DNA of 64,000 nucleotides. Origin: Paracoccaceae bacterium (GTDB taxonomy: Bacteria > Pseudomonadota > Alphaproteobacteria > Rhodobacterales > Rhodobacteraceae). The stretch lies in the NCBI GenBank assembly GCA_002709405.1, contig PAQV01000045.1, positions 1 to 64,000 of the forward strand. Direction: 5' to 3'. Below the pieces are notes generated by a model. That model did not search any database. It was not told the origin of the DNA and saw nothing but the letters and a program-made list of their open reading frames with translations. The position numbers and the translations under genes are program-made. Shown here piece after piece: positions 54,112 to 63,112 of the stretch. Position 1 is the stretch's first letter. Each line of letters starts with the position of its first letter.

Positions 54112-54723
54112 CTAGAATTCCACGCCCTGCTGGGCCTTGATGCCGGCCTTGAACGGGTGCTTCAGCAGGGTCATCTCGGTCACCAGGTCGGCGGCCTCGA
54201 TCAGCTCGGGCCTGGCATTGCGCCCCGTAAGGCAGACATGGGTCATCGCGGGCTTTTCCGTCAGAAGGAAATCGACCACCTCGTCGATGTCCAGGTAATC
54301 GTAGCGCAGCGCGATGTTGATTTCATCCAGCAGCACGAAGCGGATGTCCGGGTCGAGGATCTGCTCTTGCGCGATCCGCCATCCGTTCTGGGCCGCCGCG
54401 ATATCACGCTCGCGGTCCTGGGTTTCCCAGGTAAAGCCCTCGCCCGAGACGAAGAACCGCACCTCGTCCGGGAATCGGTCGCGCAGAAAGCTCTTTTCGC
54501 CGGTCTCCCAGTTGCCCTTGATGAACTGCACCACGGCCACCGGCATCCCATGAGAGATGCAGCGCATCACCATGCCGAACCCCGAGGACGACTTGCCCTT
54601 GCCCGCCCCGGTATGGACCATGATCAGGCCCTTTTCCTGGGTCTTGGTGCCCATCATCTTGTCCCGCGCGGCCTTGATCTTGCGCATCTTTTCGGCGTGG
54701 CGGGTGGTGATTTCGTCGGTCAT
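54112..54723 (-). CDS. cobO: Cob(I)alamin/cob(I)yrinic acid a,c-diamide adenosyltransferase
   Basis: A 203-residue CobA/BtuR-type enzyme that attaches the 5'-deoxyadenosyl group from ATP to the reduced corrinoid. P-loop VHTGAGKGKSSS near residues 35-46, FIKGNWETGE, and RFVLLDEINIALRYDYLD fit the family. The frame opens at 54765, but ATG 54723 gives MTDEITTRHAEKMRKIKAAR, the usual family start. Its 5' end faces the second riboswitch 47 bp away on the other strand; no riboswitch controls it on its own strand. Confidence 0.96.
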   Translation of the reverse strand: MTDEITTRHAEKMRKIKAARDKMMGTKTQEKGLIMVHTGAGKGKSSSGFGMVMRCISHGMPVAVVQFIKGNWETGEKSFLRDRFPDEVRFFVSGEGFTWETQDRERDIAAAQNGWRIAQEQILDPDIRFVLLDEINIALRYDYLDIDEVVDFLLTEKPAMTHVCLTGRNARPELIEAADLVTEMTLLKHPFKAGIKAQQGVEF

Positions 54724-54769
54724 CGGGTGGGCCTCTGCTTGACAAATCGCGAAAGTAAGGCGCATCTGG

Positions 54770-54965
54770 CATCACACTGGTGCCCGTGTAAACGGGTGAA
54801 AAGGGAATGCCGAGCCCGGGGGTCCACGCCCCGGGGCAAACGCAGCCGCCCCCGCGACCGTGACCGGAGAGGTCCCCGATTCACTGGCCAAAAGCCGGGA
54901 AGGACGGGGTGCCGCAGATCAGGGCTCTGATCGAAATCCGCAAGCCGGGAGACCTGCCAGCCAAG
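54770..54965 (+). ncRNA. Cobalamin riboswitch (plus strand), controlling the cob biosynthesis operon
   Basis: Conserved blocks in order: CTGGTGCCCGTG, AAAAGGGAATGCCGA, GCCGCCCCCGCGACCGTGA, CACTGGCC, GGGAAGGACGGGGTG and the B12 box CGCAAGCCGGGAGACCTGCC. A TTGACA at 54739-54744 is a likely -35. It is followed after about 108 bases by the DUF1636 gene; a CCCCG/CGGGG hairpin at 55047-55063 may form part of the expression platform. It should repress the cobW-cobJ operon when B12 is abundant. Confidence 0.95.
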
Positions 54966-55073
54966 CGACATTGCAACCGGGCGGGGTGCTCCGGGGCCAG
55001 GTCATGCTCTGCCTTGGTGCGGGGCTCTCCTGTACGGTACCCCTGTCCCCGAACGCACGGGGTGCGACCACGC

Positions 55074-55490
55074 ATGACGGGTTCAGACAGGACCGAAACC
55101 ACGCCTACGACCGAATTGCTGGTCTGCGTGAAATGCCGCAAGGGACAGGCCCTGCCGGCAGACGACCGCCGGCCAGGCCAGCACCTGTTCGACGGGTTGT
55201 CGGAACGCGGCCTACCGGGCGGTGTGACATTGCGGGCGGTCGAGTGCCTGCAGAACTGCGACGCGGGCTGCACCGTGGCCCTGCGGGGCGGCAACCGCTG
55301 GACCTATGTCTATGGCGGGCTGGACGAAACGGCCGATCTCGACACCCTGCTTGATGGCACCGCGCGCTACCATGCGACCGCCGACGGGCTGATCCCCTGG
55401 CGCGAACGGCCAGAGCATTTCAAGCGCAACTGCGTGGCCCGCATTCCGCCGGCCGTCCTGTCCTCCATCCCCCCGAAGGTGTCTGAATGA
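55074..55490 (+). CDS. DUF1636 (thioredoxin-like ferredoxin fold) metal-associated protein
   Basis: A 138-residue cytoplasmic protein. The cysteines CVKCRKG near the N-terminus and VECLQNCDAGC in the middle have the spacing of thioredoxin-like [2Fe-2S] proteins, and TVALRGGNRWTYVYGGLD follows. The family is found next to cobW in B12 loci, where a role in metal handling is suspected but not shown. The open frame begins at 54909 inside the riboswitch; ATG 55074 is the first clear of it. Its stop overlaps the cobW start (ATGA). Confidence 0.85.
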   Translation: MTGSDRTETTPTTELLVCVKCRKGQALPADDRRPGQHLFDGLSERGLPGGVTLRAVECLQNCDAGCTVALRGGNRWTYVYGGLDETADLDTLLDGTARYHATADGLIPWRERPEHFKRNCVARIPPAVLSSIPPKVSE

Positions 55491-56542
55491 CCGATTATTC
55501 CAAGCTGCCCGTCACCGTTGTCACCGGCTTTCTGGGCGCGGGCAAGACCACTCTGATCCGCCAGTTGATGCAGAACCCCGGGGGCAAGCGGCTGGCCGTG
55601 GTGGTCAACGAATTCGGCGACGTGGGCGTTGACGGCGAGATCCTGAAAAGCTGTGCGATCCCCGATTGCCCGGCCGAAAACATCCTGGAACTGGCCAATG
55701 GCTGCATCTGCTGTACCGTGGCCGATGATTTCATTCCCACCATCGAGGCGCTGATGGCCCTGGATCCGCGGCCCGACCACATCCTGATCGAAACCAGCGG
55801 GCTGGCCCTGCCGAAACCGCTGCTGAAGGCCTTCGACTGGCCCGACATCCGCTCGAAGATTACGGTCGACGGGGTGATCGCCCTGGCCGATGCCGAGGCC
55901 GTGGCCATGGGCCGGTTCGCGCCGGACGTGGCGGCGGTGGACGCGCAGCGGGCGGCCGATGACAGCCTGGATCACGAAACGCCGTTGTCCGAGGTCTTTG
56001 AAGACCAGATCGCCTGTGCCGACATCGTGCTGCTGACCAAGCCCGACCTGGCCGGGCCGGAGGGTGTAGCCCGGGCCCGGGCGGTGATTGCGGCAGAGGC
56101 TCCGCGCCCGCTACCGGTCATCGAGGTGGCCGAAGGAGCGGTTGATCCCCGGGTGATCCTGGGGCTGGAGGCCGCGGCCGAGGACGACATGGACGCCCGG
56201 CCCAGCCATCACGACACGCCCCACGATCATGACCACGAGGATTTCGACAGCATCGTCGTCGACATCCCTGAACTGGCCGACCCGGCGCAGCTGGTGACGG
56301 CGATCGAGGGGCTGGCCAACGACCACAACATCCTGCGGATCAAGGGCTATGCGGCCGTTGCGGGCAAGCCGATGCGCCTGCTGGTGCAGGCCGTGGGCGC
56401 GCGGGTGCGCCACCAGTTCGACCGGCCCTGGGCACCAGGCGAAGCCCGCCAGGGCCGGCTGGTGGTGATCGCCGAACATGACGACATCCGGCGCGACGTG
56501 ATCGAGACGGCCCTGGGCCGGGTGCCCCGGGCGGCCGAATAG
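55487..56542 (+). CDS. cobW: CobW, GTP-binding metal chaperone of cobalamin synthesis
   Basis: A 351-residue GTPase of the G3E/COG0523 family. P-loop TGFLGAGKTT (13-22), the metal-binding GCICC motif (72-76) in ELANGCICCTVADD, NEFGDVGVDG switch region, TKPD base-recognition motif, and a His-rich stretch HHDTPHDHDHED before the C-terminal CobW domain. It is thought to deliver cobalt to the chelatase CobN, which is encoded next. Coupled to DUF1636 by ATGA. Confidence 0.96.
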   Translation: MTDYSKLPVTVVTGFLGAGKTTLIRQLMQNPGGKRLAVVVNEFGDVGVDGEILKSCAIPDCPAENILELANGCICCTVADDFIPTIEALMALDPRPDHILIETSGLALPKPLLKAFDWPDIRSKITVDGVIALADAEAVAMGRFAPDVAAVDAQRAADDSLDHETPLSEVFEDQIACADIVLLTKPDLAGPEGVARARAVIAAEAPRPLPVIEVAEGAVDPRVILGLEAAAEDDMDARPSHHDTPHDHDHEDFDSIVVDIPELADPAQLVTAIEGLANDHNILRIKGYAAVAGKPMRLLVQAVGARVRHQFDRPWAPGEARQGRLVVIAEHDDIRRDVIETALGRVPRAAE

Positions 56543-56578
56543 GCCGGTCGGGATCACGCTGCGCGACGGAGCCGGGCG

Positions 56579-59500
56579 ATGCATGTAACCTTCCGCGAAA
56601 GCCACGGGCTTGAGGAAACCGAGACACCGACCGACCTGGGCCAGAGCCCGGCGGACCTGGTGGTGCTGTCGTTTTCCGATTCCGACCTGGGCGCCTTTGC
56701 CGAGGCCTGGCATCAGGGCGGCGGGAAGATGGGCAAATTGCCCATCCTACGCCTGGCCAACCTGTCGGACCTGCGGCATCCGTTGTCCGTCGACACCTAT
56801 GTTGAACAGACCCTGCGCGGCGCGCGGGGTGTGCTGGTCCGCCTGATCGGGGGGGTGCCGTACTGGTCCTACGGGCTTCAGCAGCTGGAGACCCTGGCCC
56901 GGGACAGTGACATCGCACTGGCCGTTCTGCCCGGAGACGGGCGTCCCGATCCCCGGCTGGACGCGGCCTCCACCCTGCCGGTGTCGACCCTGCGCCGGCT
57001 GTCTCACTTATGCGATACCGGCGGTGTCGTGGCCGCCCAGGCCGCGTTGGCCCAGATGGCCCTTGCCGCCGGGCTCTACGCCGGGCCGGTGCCTGGATCA
57101 AAGGCCCTGCCCACCATGGGTGCCTGGGCCCCGGATCCTGGCGTTCACGACCCGGACGATGCAGACGTGGAAGGTCCTGCACCAGACACCGCCTCGCGGA
57201 TCCTGATCACCTTCTACCGGTCCTACCTGGTGGCTGCCGACACGGCCCCGATCGCGGCGCTGATCTCGGCCTTGGAGGCCCGGGGCCACAGGGTCCGTGC
57301 ACTGTTTGCCCCTTCGCTCAAGGCCCCGGGCGTGGCGCCCTGGCTGGCGGCCCAGGTCACGCGCTTTGCCCCCGACGCCATCGTCAATGCGACCGCCTTT
57401 TCCGGCCGCGGCACGGAGGGCGCCTCGCCGCTCGACATCGCCGGGGTGCCGGTGTTCCAGGCGGCGCTGGCCACGTCCTCGCGCACGGCCTGGGCCACGT
57501 CACAGCGTGGCTTGTCCCCGGCGGACCTGGCCATGCACGTGGTCCTGCCCGAGGTCGACGGGCGGATCATGGGCGGCGTGGTGTCCTTCAAGGAGCCTGA
57601 ACCGCGTGACCCCGACCTGGAATTCGCGCGCCTCGCCCACCGGCCGGACCCGGACCGGATCCGGGCGCTGGTCGCCCGGGTCGATGGCTGGCTGAGGCTG
57701 TCCCGCATGCCCAAGGCGGACAAGCGCGTGGCGCTGGTGTTGTCGACCTACCCGGGCAAGGACTGGAACATGGGCCATGCGGTGGGTCTGGACGCGCCAG
57801 CCTCGGCACAAGCGATCCTGTCGGACCTGGCCGGCGCGGGCTATGCCGTCGCGCCACCTCCCGCCGACCTGCCCCGGGCGCTGATAGCCCGGGCGGTCTC
57901 CTGGCCCGTGAGCGACTATACCGCCGCCCTGGCCCACCTGCCCGAGCCACTGCGCGATGCGCTGACACATGCCTGGGGCGCGCCCGAGGATGACGCCGAC
58001 GTCCGCGACGGCGCCTTCCGGTTTGCCGCCGTGGAGTGCGGCACCGCCATGGTCGCCCTGCAGCCCGAACGCGGGACGGTGCAGACCCGCCAGGACGCAT
58101 ACCACGACCTTGCCCGCGTGCCCCGCCATGCCTACGTGGCCTTCTACCTGTGGCTGCACGGCCGGGTCGATTCGCTGGTGCATATCGGTGCGCATGGCAC
58201 GCTGGAATGGCTGCCCGGCAAGGCCGTGGCCTTGTCGGATAGCTGCTGGCCCGAGGTCCTGACCGGCGATCTGCCGGTGATCTACCCGTTCATCGTCAAC
58301 GACCCCGGCGAGGCCGCCCAGGCCAAGCGGCGCATCGGGGCGGTCACGCTGGGCCATGTGCCTCCGCCCCTGACGGCAAGCGGCACGCCGGACCGGCTGG
58401 CCCGACTGGAGGCGCTGCTGGACGAGTTCTCCAATGCCGACGGGCTGGACCCGCGCCGGCGCGACCGGCTGCAGGGGGACATCCGGTCCGAGGCCACGGC
58501 GCTTGGGCTGGAGGACGACCTGGGCCTGGATCGCGCGACCAATACGGCCGAGGCGATCACCCGCATCGACCGCTTCGTCTGCGACGTCAAGGACAGCCAG
58601 TTCGGCGAGGGGCTGCATGTCTGGGGACAGCCCCCGGAGACCGACACGGGGCTTGATATCGGGGCCTCGGTCGACGGCGAACGCCAAGGCCTGCTGGACG
58701 CGCTGGCGGGCAAGCGGGTGGCGGCGGGACCGTCGGGGTCTCCGTACCGGGGGCGTGGCGATGTGCTGCCGACCGGGCGCAACATCTACACGACCGATCC
58801 GCGCGCCGTGCCCTCGCGGGCCGCCCATGCGCAGGGCGTGCGCCTGGCCGAGGAACTGGTCCGCCGGCACCTGCAGGACGAGGGCGACTGGCCGCGCGCA
58901 CTGATCGTCGATCTGTGGGGCTCTGCCACGATGCGCACGGCGGGCGAGGAGTTTGCCATGGCCCTTCACCTGCTGGGCGTGCGGCCGGTGTGGGATGCGG
59001 GGTCGGAACGGGTGTCGGGCATCGAGATCCTGCCGATCTCGGATCTCGACCGGCCGAGGGTCGACGTGACGCTGCGCGTGTCGGGCCTGTTCCGCGATGT
59101 CTTCCCGCAGCTGTCGGCGCTGTTTGCCCAGGCCATCCGGGCGCTGGCCGCCCGGGACGAGGCCGCCGACTGGAACCCGTTTGTGGGCCAGGACGACACC
59201 GACCGGGTCTTTGGCCCGGAGCCCGGCCAGTTCGGCCTGGCCATGACCGACGCCATCGAGGACTACACCCCCGAGAGCCGCCTTGCGGCGGGCGAGGCCT
59301 GGCTGGCGGCGTCCTCATGGGTGCTGGACGGCGCGCACTCACGGCAGAACCCGGGCGCGATCCGCCAGCGCGTGGCCCGGGCTGACAGTTTCGTCCACCT
59401 TCAGGACCTGCCCGAAACCGACCTGCTGCTGGCCTCGGATTATGCCGCGCACGAGGCGGGCTTTGCCGCGGCCCAGGCCCTGACCGGAGGCCGGGCCCGG

Positions 59501-59884
59501 TTGTGGCACCTGGACAATACCGACCCCTCGGCCCCGCGTGCCCGCGCCTTACCCGAGGAAATCGCCCGCGTGGTCCAGGCCCGGGCCGCTCATCCCGGGT
59601 GGATCGCGGGCATGCGCGCCCATGGCTTCCGGGGGGCGGCCGAGATCGCCGCCACGCTGGATCACATGGCGACCTTTGCCCACCTGGCCGGCGTGGTCGG
59701 CCCGCATCTGTTCGACCTGTTCCACGACGCCACCTTTGGCGATCCGGACACCCGCGCCTTCCTGCAGCAGGCCAACCCCCAGGCCCATGACGCCATGCGC
59801 GACCAGTTTCGCGACCTGCTGGGCTCGGGCCTGTGGCAGACCCGTCGCAATGCGATCCGCGCCAGCCTGGAGACCGGGGAATGA
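56579..59884 (+). CDS. cobN: Aerobic cobaltochelatase subunit CobN
   Basis: A 1101-residue large subunit of the ATP-dependent chelatase that inserts cobalt into hydrogenobyrinic acid a,c-diamide together with CobS and CobT, which are not in this window. Conserved segments include MHVTFRESHGLEETETPTDL at the start, the strongly conserved HIGAHGTLEWLPGK near residue 540, RGRGDVLPTGRNIYTTDPRA and RVDVTLRVSGLFRDVFPQL. It is somewhat shorter than the about 1250-residue Pseudomonas denitrificans protein, but the domain order looks complete. Its stop overlaps cobG (ATGA). Confidence 0.95.
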   Translation: MHVTFRESHGLEETETPTDLGQSPADLVVLSFSDSDLGAFAEAWHQGGGKMGKLPILRLANLSDLRHPLSVDTYVEQTLRGARGVLVRLIGGVPYWSYGLQQLETLARDSDIALAVLPGDGRPDPRLDAASTLPVSTLRRLSHLCDTGGVVAAQAALAQMALAAGLYAGPVPGSKALPTMGAWAPDPGVHDPDDADVEGPAPDTASRILITFYRSYLVAADTAPIAALISALEARGHRVRALFAPSLKAPGVAPWLAAQVTRFAPDAIVNATAFSGRGTEGASPLDIAGVPVFQAALATSSRTAWATSQRGLSPADLAMHVVLPEVDGRIMGGVVSFKEPEPRDPDLEFARLAHRPDPDRIRALVARVDGWLRLSRMPKADKRVALVLSTYPGKDWNMGHAVGLDAPASAQAILSDLAGAGYAVAPPPADLPRALIARAVSWPVSDYTAALAHLPEPLRDALTHAWGAPEDDADVRDGAFRFAAVECGTAMVALQPERGTVQTRQDAYHDLARVPRHAYVAFYLWLHGRVDSLVHIGAHGTLEWLPGKAVALSDSCWPEVLTGDLPVIYPFIVNDPGEAAQAKRRIGAVTLGHVPPPLTASGTPDRLARLEALLDEFSNADGLDPRRRDRLQGDIRSEATALGLEDDLGLDRATNTAEAITRIDRFVCDVKDSQFGEGLHVWGQPPETDTGLDIGASVDGERQGLLDALAGKRVAAGPSGSPYRGRGDVLPTGRNIYTTDPRAVPSRAAHAQGVRLAEELVRRHLQDEGDWPRALIVDLWGSATMRTAGEEFAMALHLLGVRPVWDAGSERVSGIEILPISDLDRPRVDVTLRVSGLFRDVFPQLSALFAQAIRALAARDEAADWNPFVGQDDTDRVFGPEPGQFGLAMTDAIEDYTPESRLAAGEAWLAASSWVLDGAHSRQNPGAIRQRVARADSFVHLQDLPETDLLLASDYAAHEAGFAAAQALTGGRARLWHLDNTDPSAPRARALPEEIARVVQARAAHPGWIAGMRAHGFRGAAEIAATLDHMATFAHLAGVVGPHLFDLFHDATFGDPDTRAFLQQANPQAHDAMRDQFRDLLGSGLWQTRRNAIRASLETGE

Positions 59885-61011
59885 GCGCCCCCCGGGTCAA
59901 GGGATGGTGCCCCGGAGCCCACCGGCCGATGCCCTCCGGAGACGGGCTGGTGGTACGGATCCGGCCGCGGCTGGCCCGGCTGAGCGCGGCCCAGGCTTTG
60001 GGGTTGTGCGCGCTGGCCCAGGAGTTCGGCAGCGGGGTGATCGACCTGACCAACCGGGCCAACCTGCAGATCCGGGGCGTCGAGGCGGCCCGGCACGATG
60101 CCCTGCTGCAAGGACTGGCGGGGCTGGATCTTCTGGACGTGGACCCGGCCCTGGAAACCCGGCGCAACCTGCTGGTCACTCCCTTCTGGCAGCCCGGCGA
60201 TGTCACCCAACGGCTGGCCGAAGCGGTCCAGTCGATCCTGCCCGCCCTTCCGGATATGCCCGCCAAGGTGGGCTTTGCCATCGACACCGGCCCGGCCCCC
60301 CTGCTGCAGGACGCGCCGGCCGATTTCCGGCTGGAACGGGCAGAGGACGGGCTGATCCTGCGGGCCGACGGTGTGCCCCTTGGCCGCCCGGTGACCGAGG
60401 CCTCGGCGATGGGTGCCCTGCACGAAATGGCCGCCTGGTTCGTGGCCAGACAGACCCCCGACCACCGCCGCATGACCCATGTCACAGCCAAGCTTACCCT
60501 GCCCCCGGACTGGACCCGGACCGCCCCAAGGCCCGCCGCACCGCGCCCCCGGGCCGGAACCCATCCCCTGGGCCCCCTGCTTGGCGCAGCCTTCGGGCAG
60601 CTTGACGCGGGCGCGCTGGAACAAGCAATCCGACGGAGCGGGACAGATGGGCTTCGGCTGACACCCTGGCGGCTGTTCCAGCTGGAGGGCGTGGCGGCCG
60701 TCGAGGACCTGCCCTTTGTCACCGATCCACACGATCCGGCGCTGCGGATCCATGCCTGCGCCGGAGCGCCTTTCTGCCCCCAGGCCACCGTCGACACCCG
60801 CGCGCTGGCCCGCGCTCTTGGGCCAAGGCTGTCGGGCCAGCTGCATGTGTCGGGCTGCGCCAAGGGCTGCGCCCTGCCGCGTGCGGCCGATGTCACCCTG
60901 GTCGGGCGCGAGGGCGGCTTTGACCTCGTCACACGCGGCGCCGCCTGGGACACCCCCCGCAAACGCGGGCTTTCACCTTCTCAACTCATGGACGGCACGG
61001 GTCTGATCTGA
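59881..61011 (+). CDS. cobG: Precorrin-3B synthase
   Basis: A 376-residue monooxygenase of the sulfite/nitrite reductase fold that converts precorrin-3A to precorrin-3B with oxygen, which marks the pathway as aerobic. The [4Fe-4S] ligands are CAGAPFC (Cys-x5-Cys) and CAKGC (Cys-x3-Cys) near residues 297 and 328. Two ferredoxin-like half domains (LTNRANLQIRGV, MTHVTAKLTLP) are visible. Start ATG 59881 overlaps the cobN stop. Full family length. Confidence 0.95.
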   Translation: MSAPRVKGWCPGAHRPMPSGDGLVVRIRPRLARLSAAQALGLCALAQEFGSGVIDLTNRANLQIRGVEAARHDALLQGLAGLDLLDVDPALETRRNLLVTPFWQPGDVTQRLAEAVQSILPALPDMPAKVGFAIDTGPAPLLQDAPADFRLERAEDGLILRADGVPLGRPVTEASAMGALHEMAAWFVARQTPDHRRMTHVTAKLTLPPDWTRTAPRPAAPRPRAGTHPLGPLLGAAFGQLDAGALEQAIRRSGTDGLRLTPWRLFQLEGVAAVEDLPFVTDPHDPALRIHACAGAPFCPQATVDTRALARALGPRLSGQLHVSGCAKGCALPRAADVTLVGREGGFDLVTRGAAWDTPRKRGLSPSQLMDGTGLI

Positions 61012-61641
61012 ATGCCACACGAATACGAAAAAGACGGCGCGGCGATCTATCGTCAAAGCTTTGCGACCATCCGGGCCGAGGCCGACCTGGCCCGCTTCGA
61101 CCCCGACGAAGAGCGCATCGCCGTGCGCATGATCCATGCCGCCGGACTGGTCGGGCTGGACCGGCACATCCGCTTTTCCCCCGGCTTTGCCCGCGCCGCC
61201 CAGGACGCGCTGCAGTCGGGCGCGCCGATCCTCTGCGATGCCTACATGGTGTCCGAGGGCGTCACCCGACCGCGCCTGCCCGCCGCCAATGACGTGGTCT
61301 GTACCCTGCGCGATCCTGCCGTGCCGGCCATGGCCCGCGACATGGGCACCACGCGCTCGGCCGCCGCGCTAGAGCTCTGGCGGCCCCGGCTGGCCGGTGC
61401 CCTGGTGGCCATAGGCAACGCGCCCACCGCCCTGTTCCACCTGCTCAACATGCTGGAGGACCCCGCCTGCCCTCGCCCCGCCGCCATCATCGGCTGTCCG
61501 GTGGGCTTCGTGGGCGCGATGGAAAGCAAGGCCGCACTCTGGGGCGATCCGCCGGTGCCCTGCTGCATCGTCGAGGGCCGGCTGGGCGGCAGCGCCATCA
61601 CCGTCGCGGCGATCAACGCCATCGCGAGCCCCGCGGAATGA
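61012..61641 (+). CDS. cobH: Precorrin-8X methylmutase
   Basis: A 209-residue enzyme that moves the C11 methyl group to C12, giving hydrogenobyrinic acid. The catalytic His42 is in VRMIHAAGLVG; YMVSEGVTRPRLPA and IGCPVGFVGAMESK are family signatures. It begins directly after the cobG stop with no spacer and ends in an ATGA overlap with cobI. Confidence 0.96.
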   Translation: MPHEYEKDGAAIYRQSFATIRAEADLARFDPDEERIAVRMIHAAGLVGLDRHIRFSPGFARAAQDALQSGAPILCDAYMVSEGVTRPRLPAANDVVCTLRDPAVPAMARDMGTTRSAAALELWRPRLAGALVAIGNAPTALFHLLNMLEDPACPRPAAIIGCPVGFVGAMESKAALWGDPPVPCCIVEGRLGGSAITVAAINAIASPAE

Positions 61642-62366
61642 GCGCCGGGACGATCTATGGCCTGGGCCTTGGGCCCGGCGATCCCGACCTGATGACCGTG
61701 CGCGCCGACCGGCTGCTGCGCGGGGCCCGCCACGTGGCGTTCTTCCGCAAGGCCGGGCGCAAGGGACAGGCCCGGCAGATCGTCGAGGGGATGATCCCCG
61801 AGGGGGCCTGTGAATACCCGATGGAATACCCCGTCACGACCGAAATCCCGCTGACCGATCCGGCCTACAACCGCCTGCTGTCGGCCTTCTACCAGCAGTG
61901 CACGGCGCGGCTGAGATCCCTGTCCGACACGGGCGAGGATGTCGTCGTTCTGTGCGAGGGCGATCCCTTCTTCTATGGGTCCTTCATGCACCTTTACACG
62001 CGCCTGACCGGCCATGTCCCGGTCGAGGTCGTGCCCGCGATTTCCGGCATGTCCGCCGCCTGGACCGCCACCGGCGCGCCCGTCACCTGGGGCGACGATG
62101 TGCTGACCGTGCTGATGGGCACCCTGCCCCAGGACGACCTGGCCCAAAGGATCGCCCGGACCGACGCGCTGGTGATCATGAAGATCGGGCGCAACATCGA
62201 CAAGATCCGCGCGGCCCTGCGCCAGGCCGGGCGCTATGACCAGGCCTGGCTGGTGGAATATGCCTCGATGCCCGGCCAAACCGTGCAGCGCCTGGCCGAG
62301 GCGGATGGCCGGGTCACGCCCTATTTCTCGATCATCATCCTGCATGGCCAGGGGCGCAGACCATGA
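61638..62366 (+). CDS. cobI: Precorrin-2 C20-methyltransferase
   Basis: A 242-residue SAM-dependent methyltransferase of the tetrapyrrole methylase fold. The SAM loops are YGLGLGPGDPDLMTVRA and VVLCEGDPFFYGSFMHLY; VVPAISGMSAAWTATGAPV follows. It adds the methyl at C20 of precorrin-2, the first committed step of the corrin pathway after uroporphyrinogen methylation. Coupled to cobH and cobJ by ATGA overlaps. Confidence 0.96.
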   Translation: MSAGTIYGLGLGPGDPDLMTVRADRLLRGARHVAFFRKAGRKGQARQIVEGMIPEGACEYPMEYPVTTEIPLTDPAYNRLLSAFYQQCTARLRSLSDTGEDVVVLCEGDPFFYGSFMHLYTRLTGHVPVEVVPAISGMSAAWTATGAPVTWGDDVLTVLMGTLPQDDLAQRIARTDALVIMKIGRNIDKIRAALRQAGRYDQAWLVEYASMPGQTVQRLAEADGRVTPYFSIIILHGQGRRP

Positions 62367-63112
62367 GCGGATCCCTGACCATCGCCGGCCTGGGCCCCGG
62401 AGCCGCGGGCCTTGTCACCCCCGAGGTCTCCGTCGCGCTGGACGAGGCCACGGACGTGGTGGGCTATATTCCCTACGTCGCCCGCGTGCCCGATCGGCCG
62501 GGGCTGGTGAAACATGCCTCCGACAACCGGGTCGAGCTTGACCGGTCCCGCCTTGCGCTGGACCTGGCGGCGCGGGGCCGCCGCGTGGTCGTGGTGTCCT
62601 CGGGCGATCCGGGGGTCTTTGCGATGGCCTCGGCCGTTTTCGAGGCCATCGAGGCCGGCCCCGCCCCCTGGCGCGAGCTGGACATCCGCGTGCTGCCCGG
62701 CATCACCGCCATGCTGGCCGCCGCCGCGCGCGCGGGTGCGCCATTGGGCCATGATTTCTGCGCGATCAACCTCAGCGACAACCTCAAGCCCTGGGCGCTG
62801 ATCGAAAAGCGCCTGCGCCTGGCGGCCGAGGCCGATTTCGCCATGGCCTTCTACAACCCCCGCTCCCGCGCCCGGCCCGAGGGCTTTGCCCGCGCCCTGA
62901 CCCTGCTGCAAGAGGTCTGCGCCGACAGCCGCCCGGTGATCTTCGCCCGGGCGGTGTCGACGCCCGAAGAGGACCTGCGCGTGGTCCCGCTGCCCAAAAG
63001 CACAGCGGACATGGCCGACATGCGCACCATGGTCATCGTCGGATCCTCGCGCACCCGGGTGATTGCACGCTCCGGCCCGCCCATCGTCTACACGCCCAGG
63101 TCCGCCCCATGA
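62363..63112 (+). CDS. cobJ: Precorrin-3B C17-methyltransferase (ring contraction enzyme)
   Basis: A 249-residue tetrapyrrole methylase that methylates C17 of precorrin-3B and drives ring contraction. SAM loops LTIAGLGPGAAGLVTPEV and VVVVSSGDPGVFAMASAVFE; DFCAINLSDNLKPW and FYNPRSRARPEGF are CobJ hallmarks. The last 25 bases overlap the 3' end of cobK on the other strand. Confidence 0.96.
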   Translation: MSGSLTIAGLGPGAAGLVTPEVSVALDEATDVVGYIPYVARVPDRPGLVKHASDNRVELDRSRLALDLAARGRRVVVVSSGDPGVFAMASAVFEAIEAGPAPWRELDIRVLPGITAMLAAAARAGAPLGHDFCAINLSDNLKPWALIEKRLRLAAEADFAMAFYNPRSRARPEGFARALTLLQEVCADSRPVIFARAVSTPEEDLRVVPLPKSTADMADMRTMVIVGSSRTRVIARSGPPIVYTPRSAP

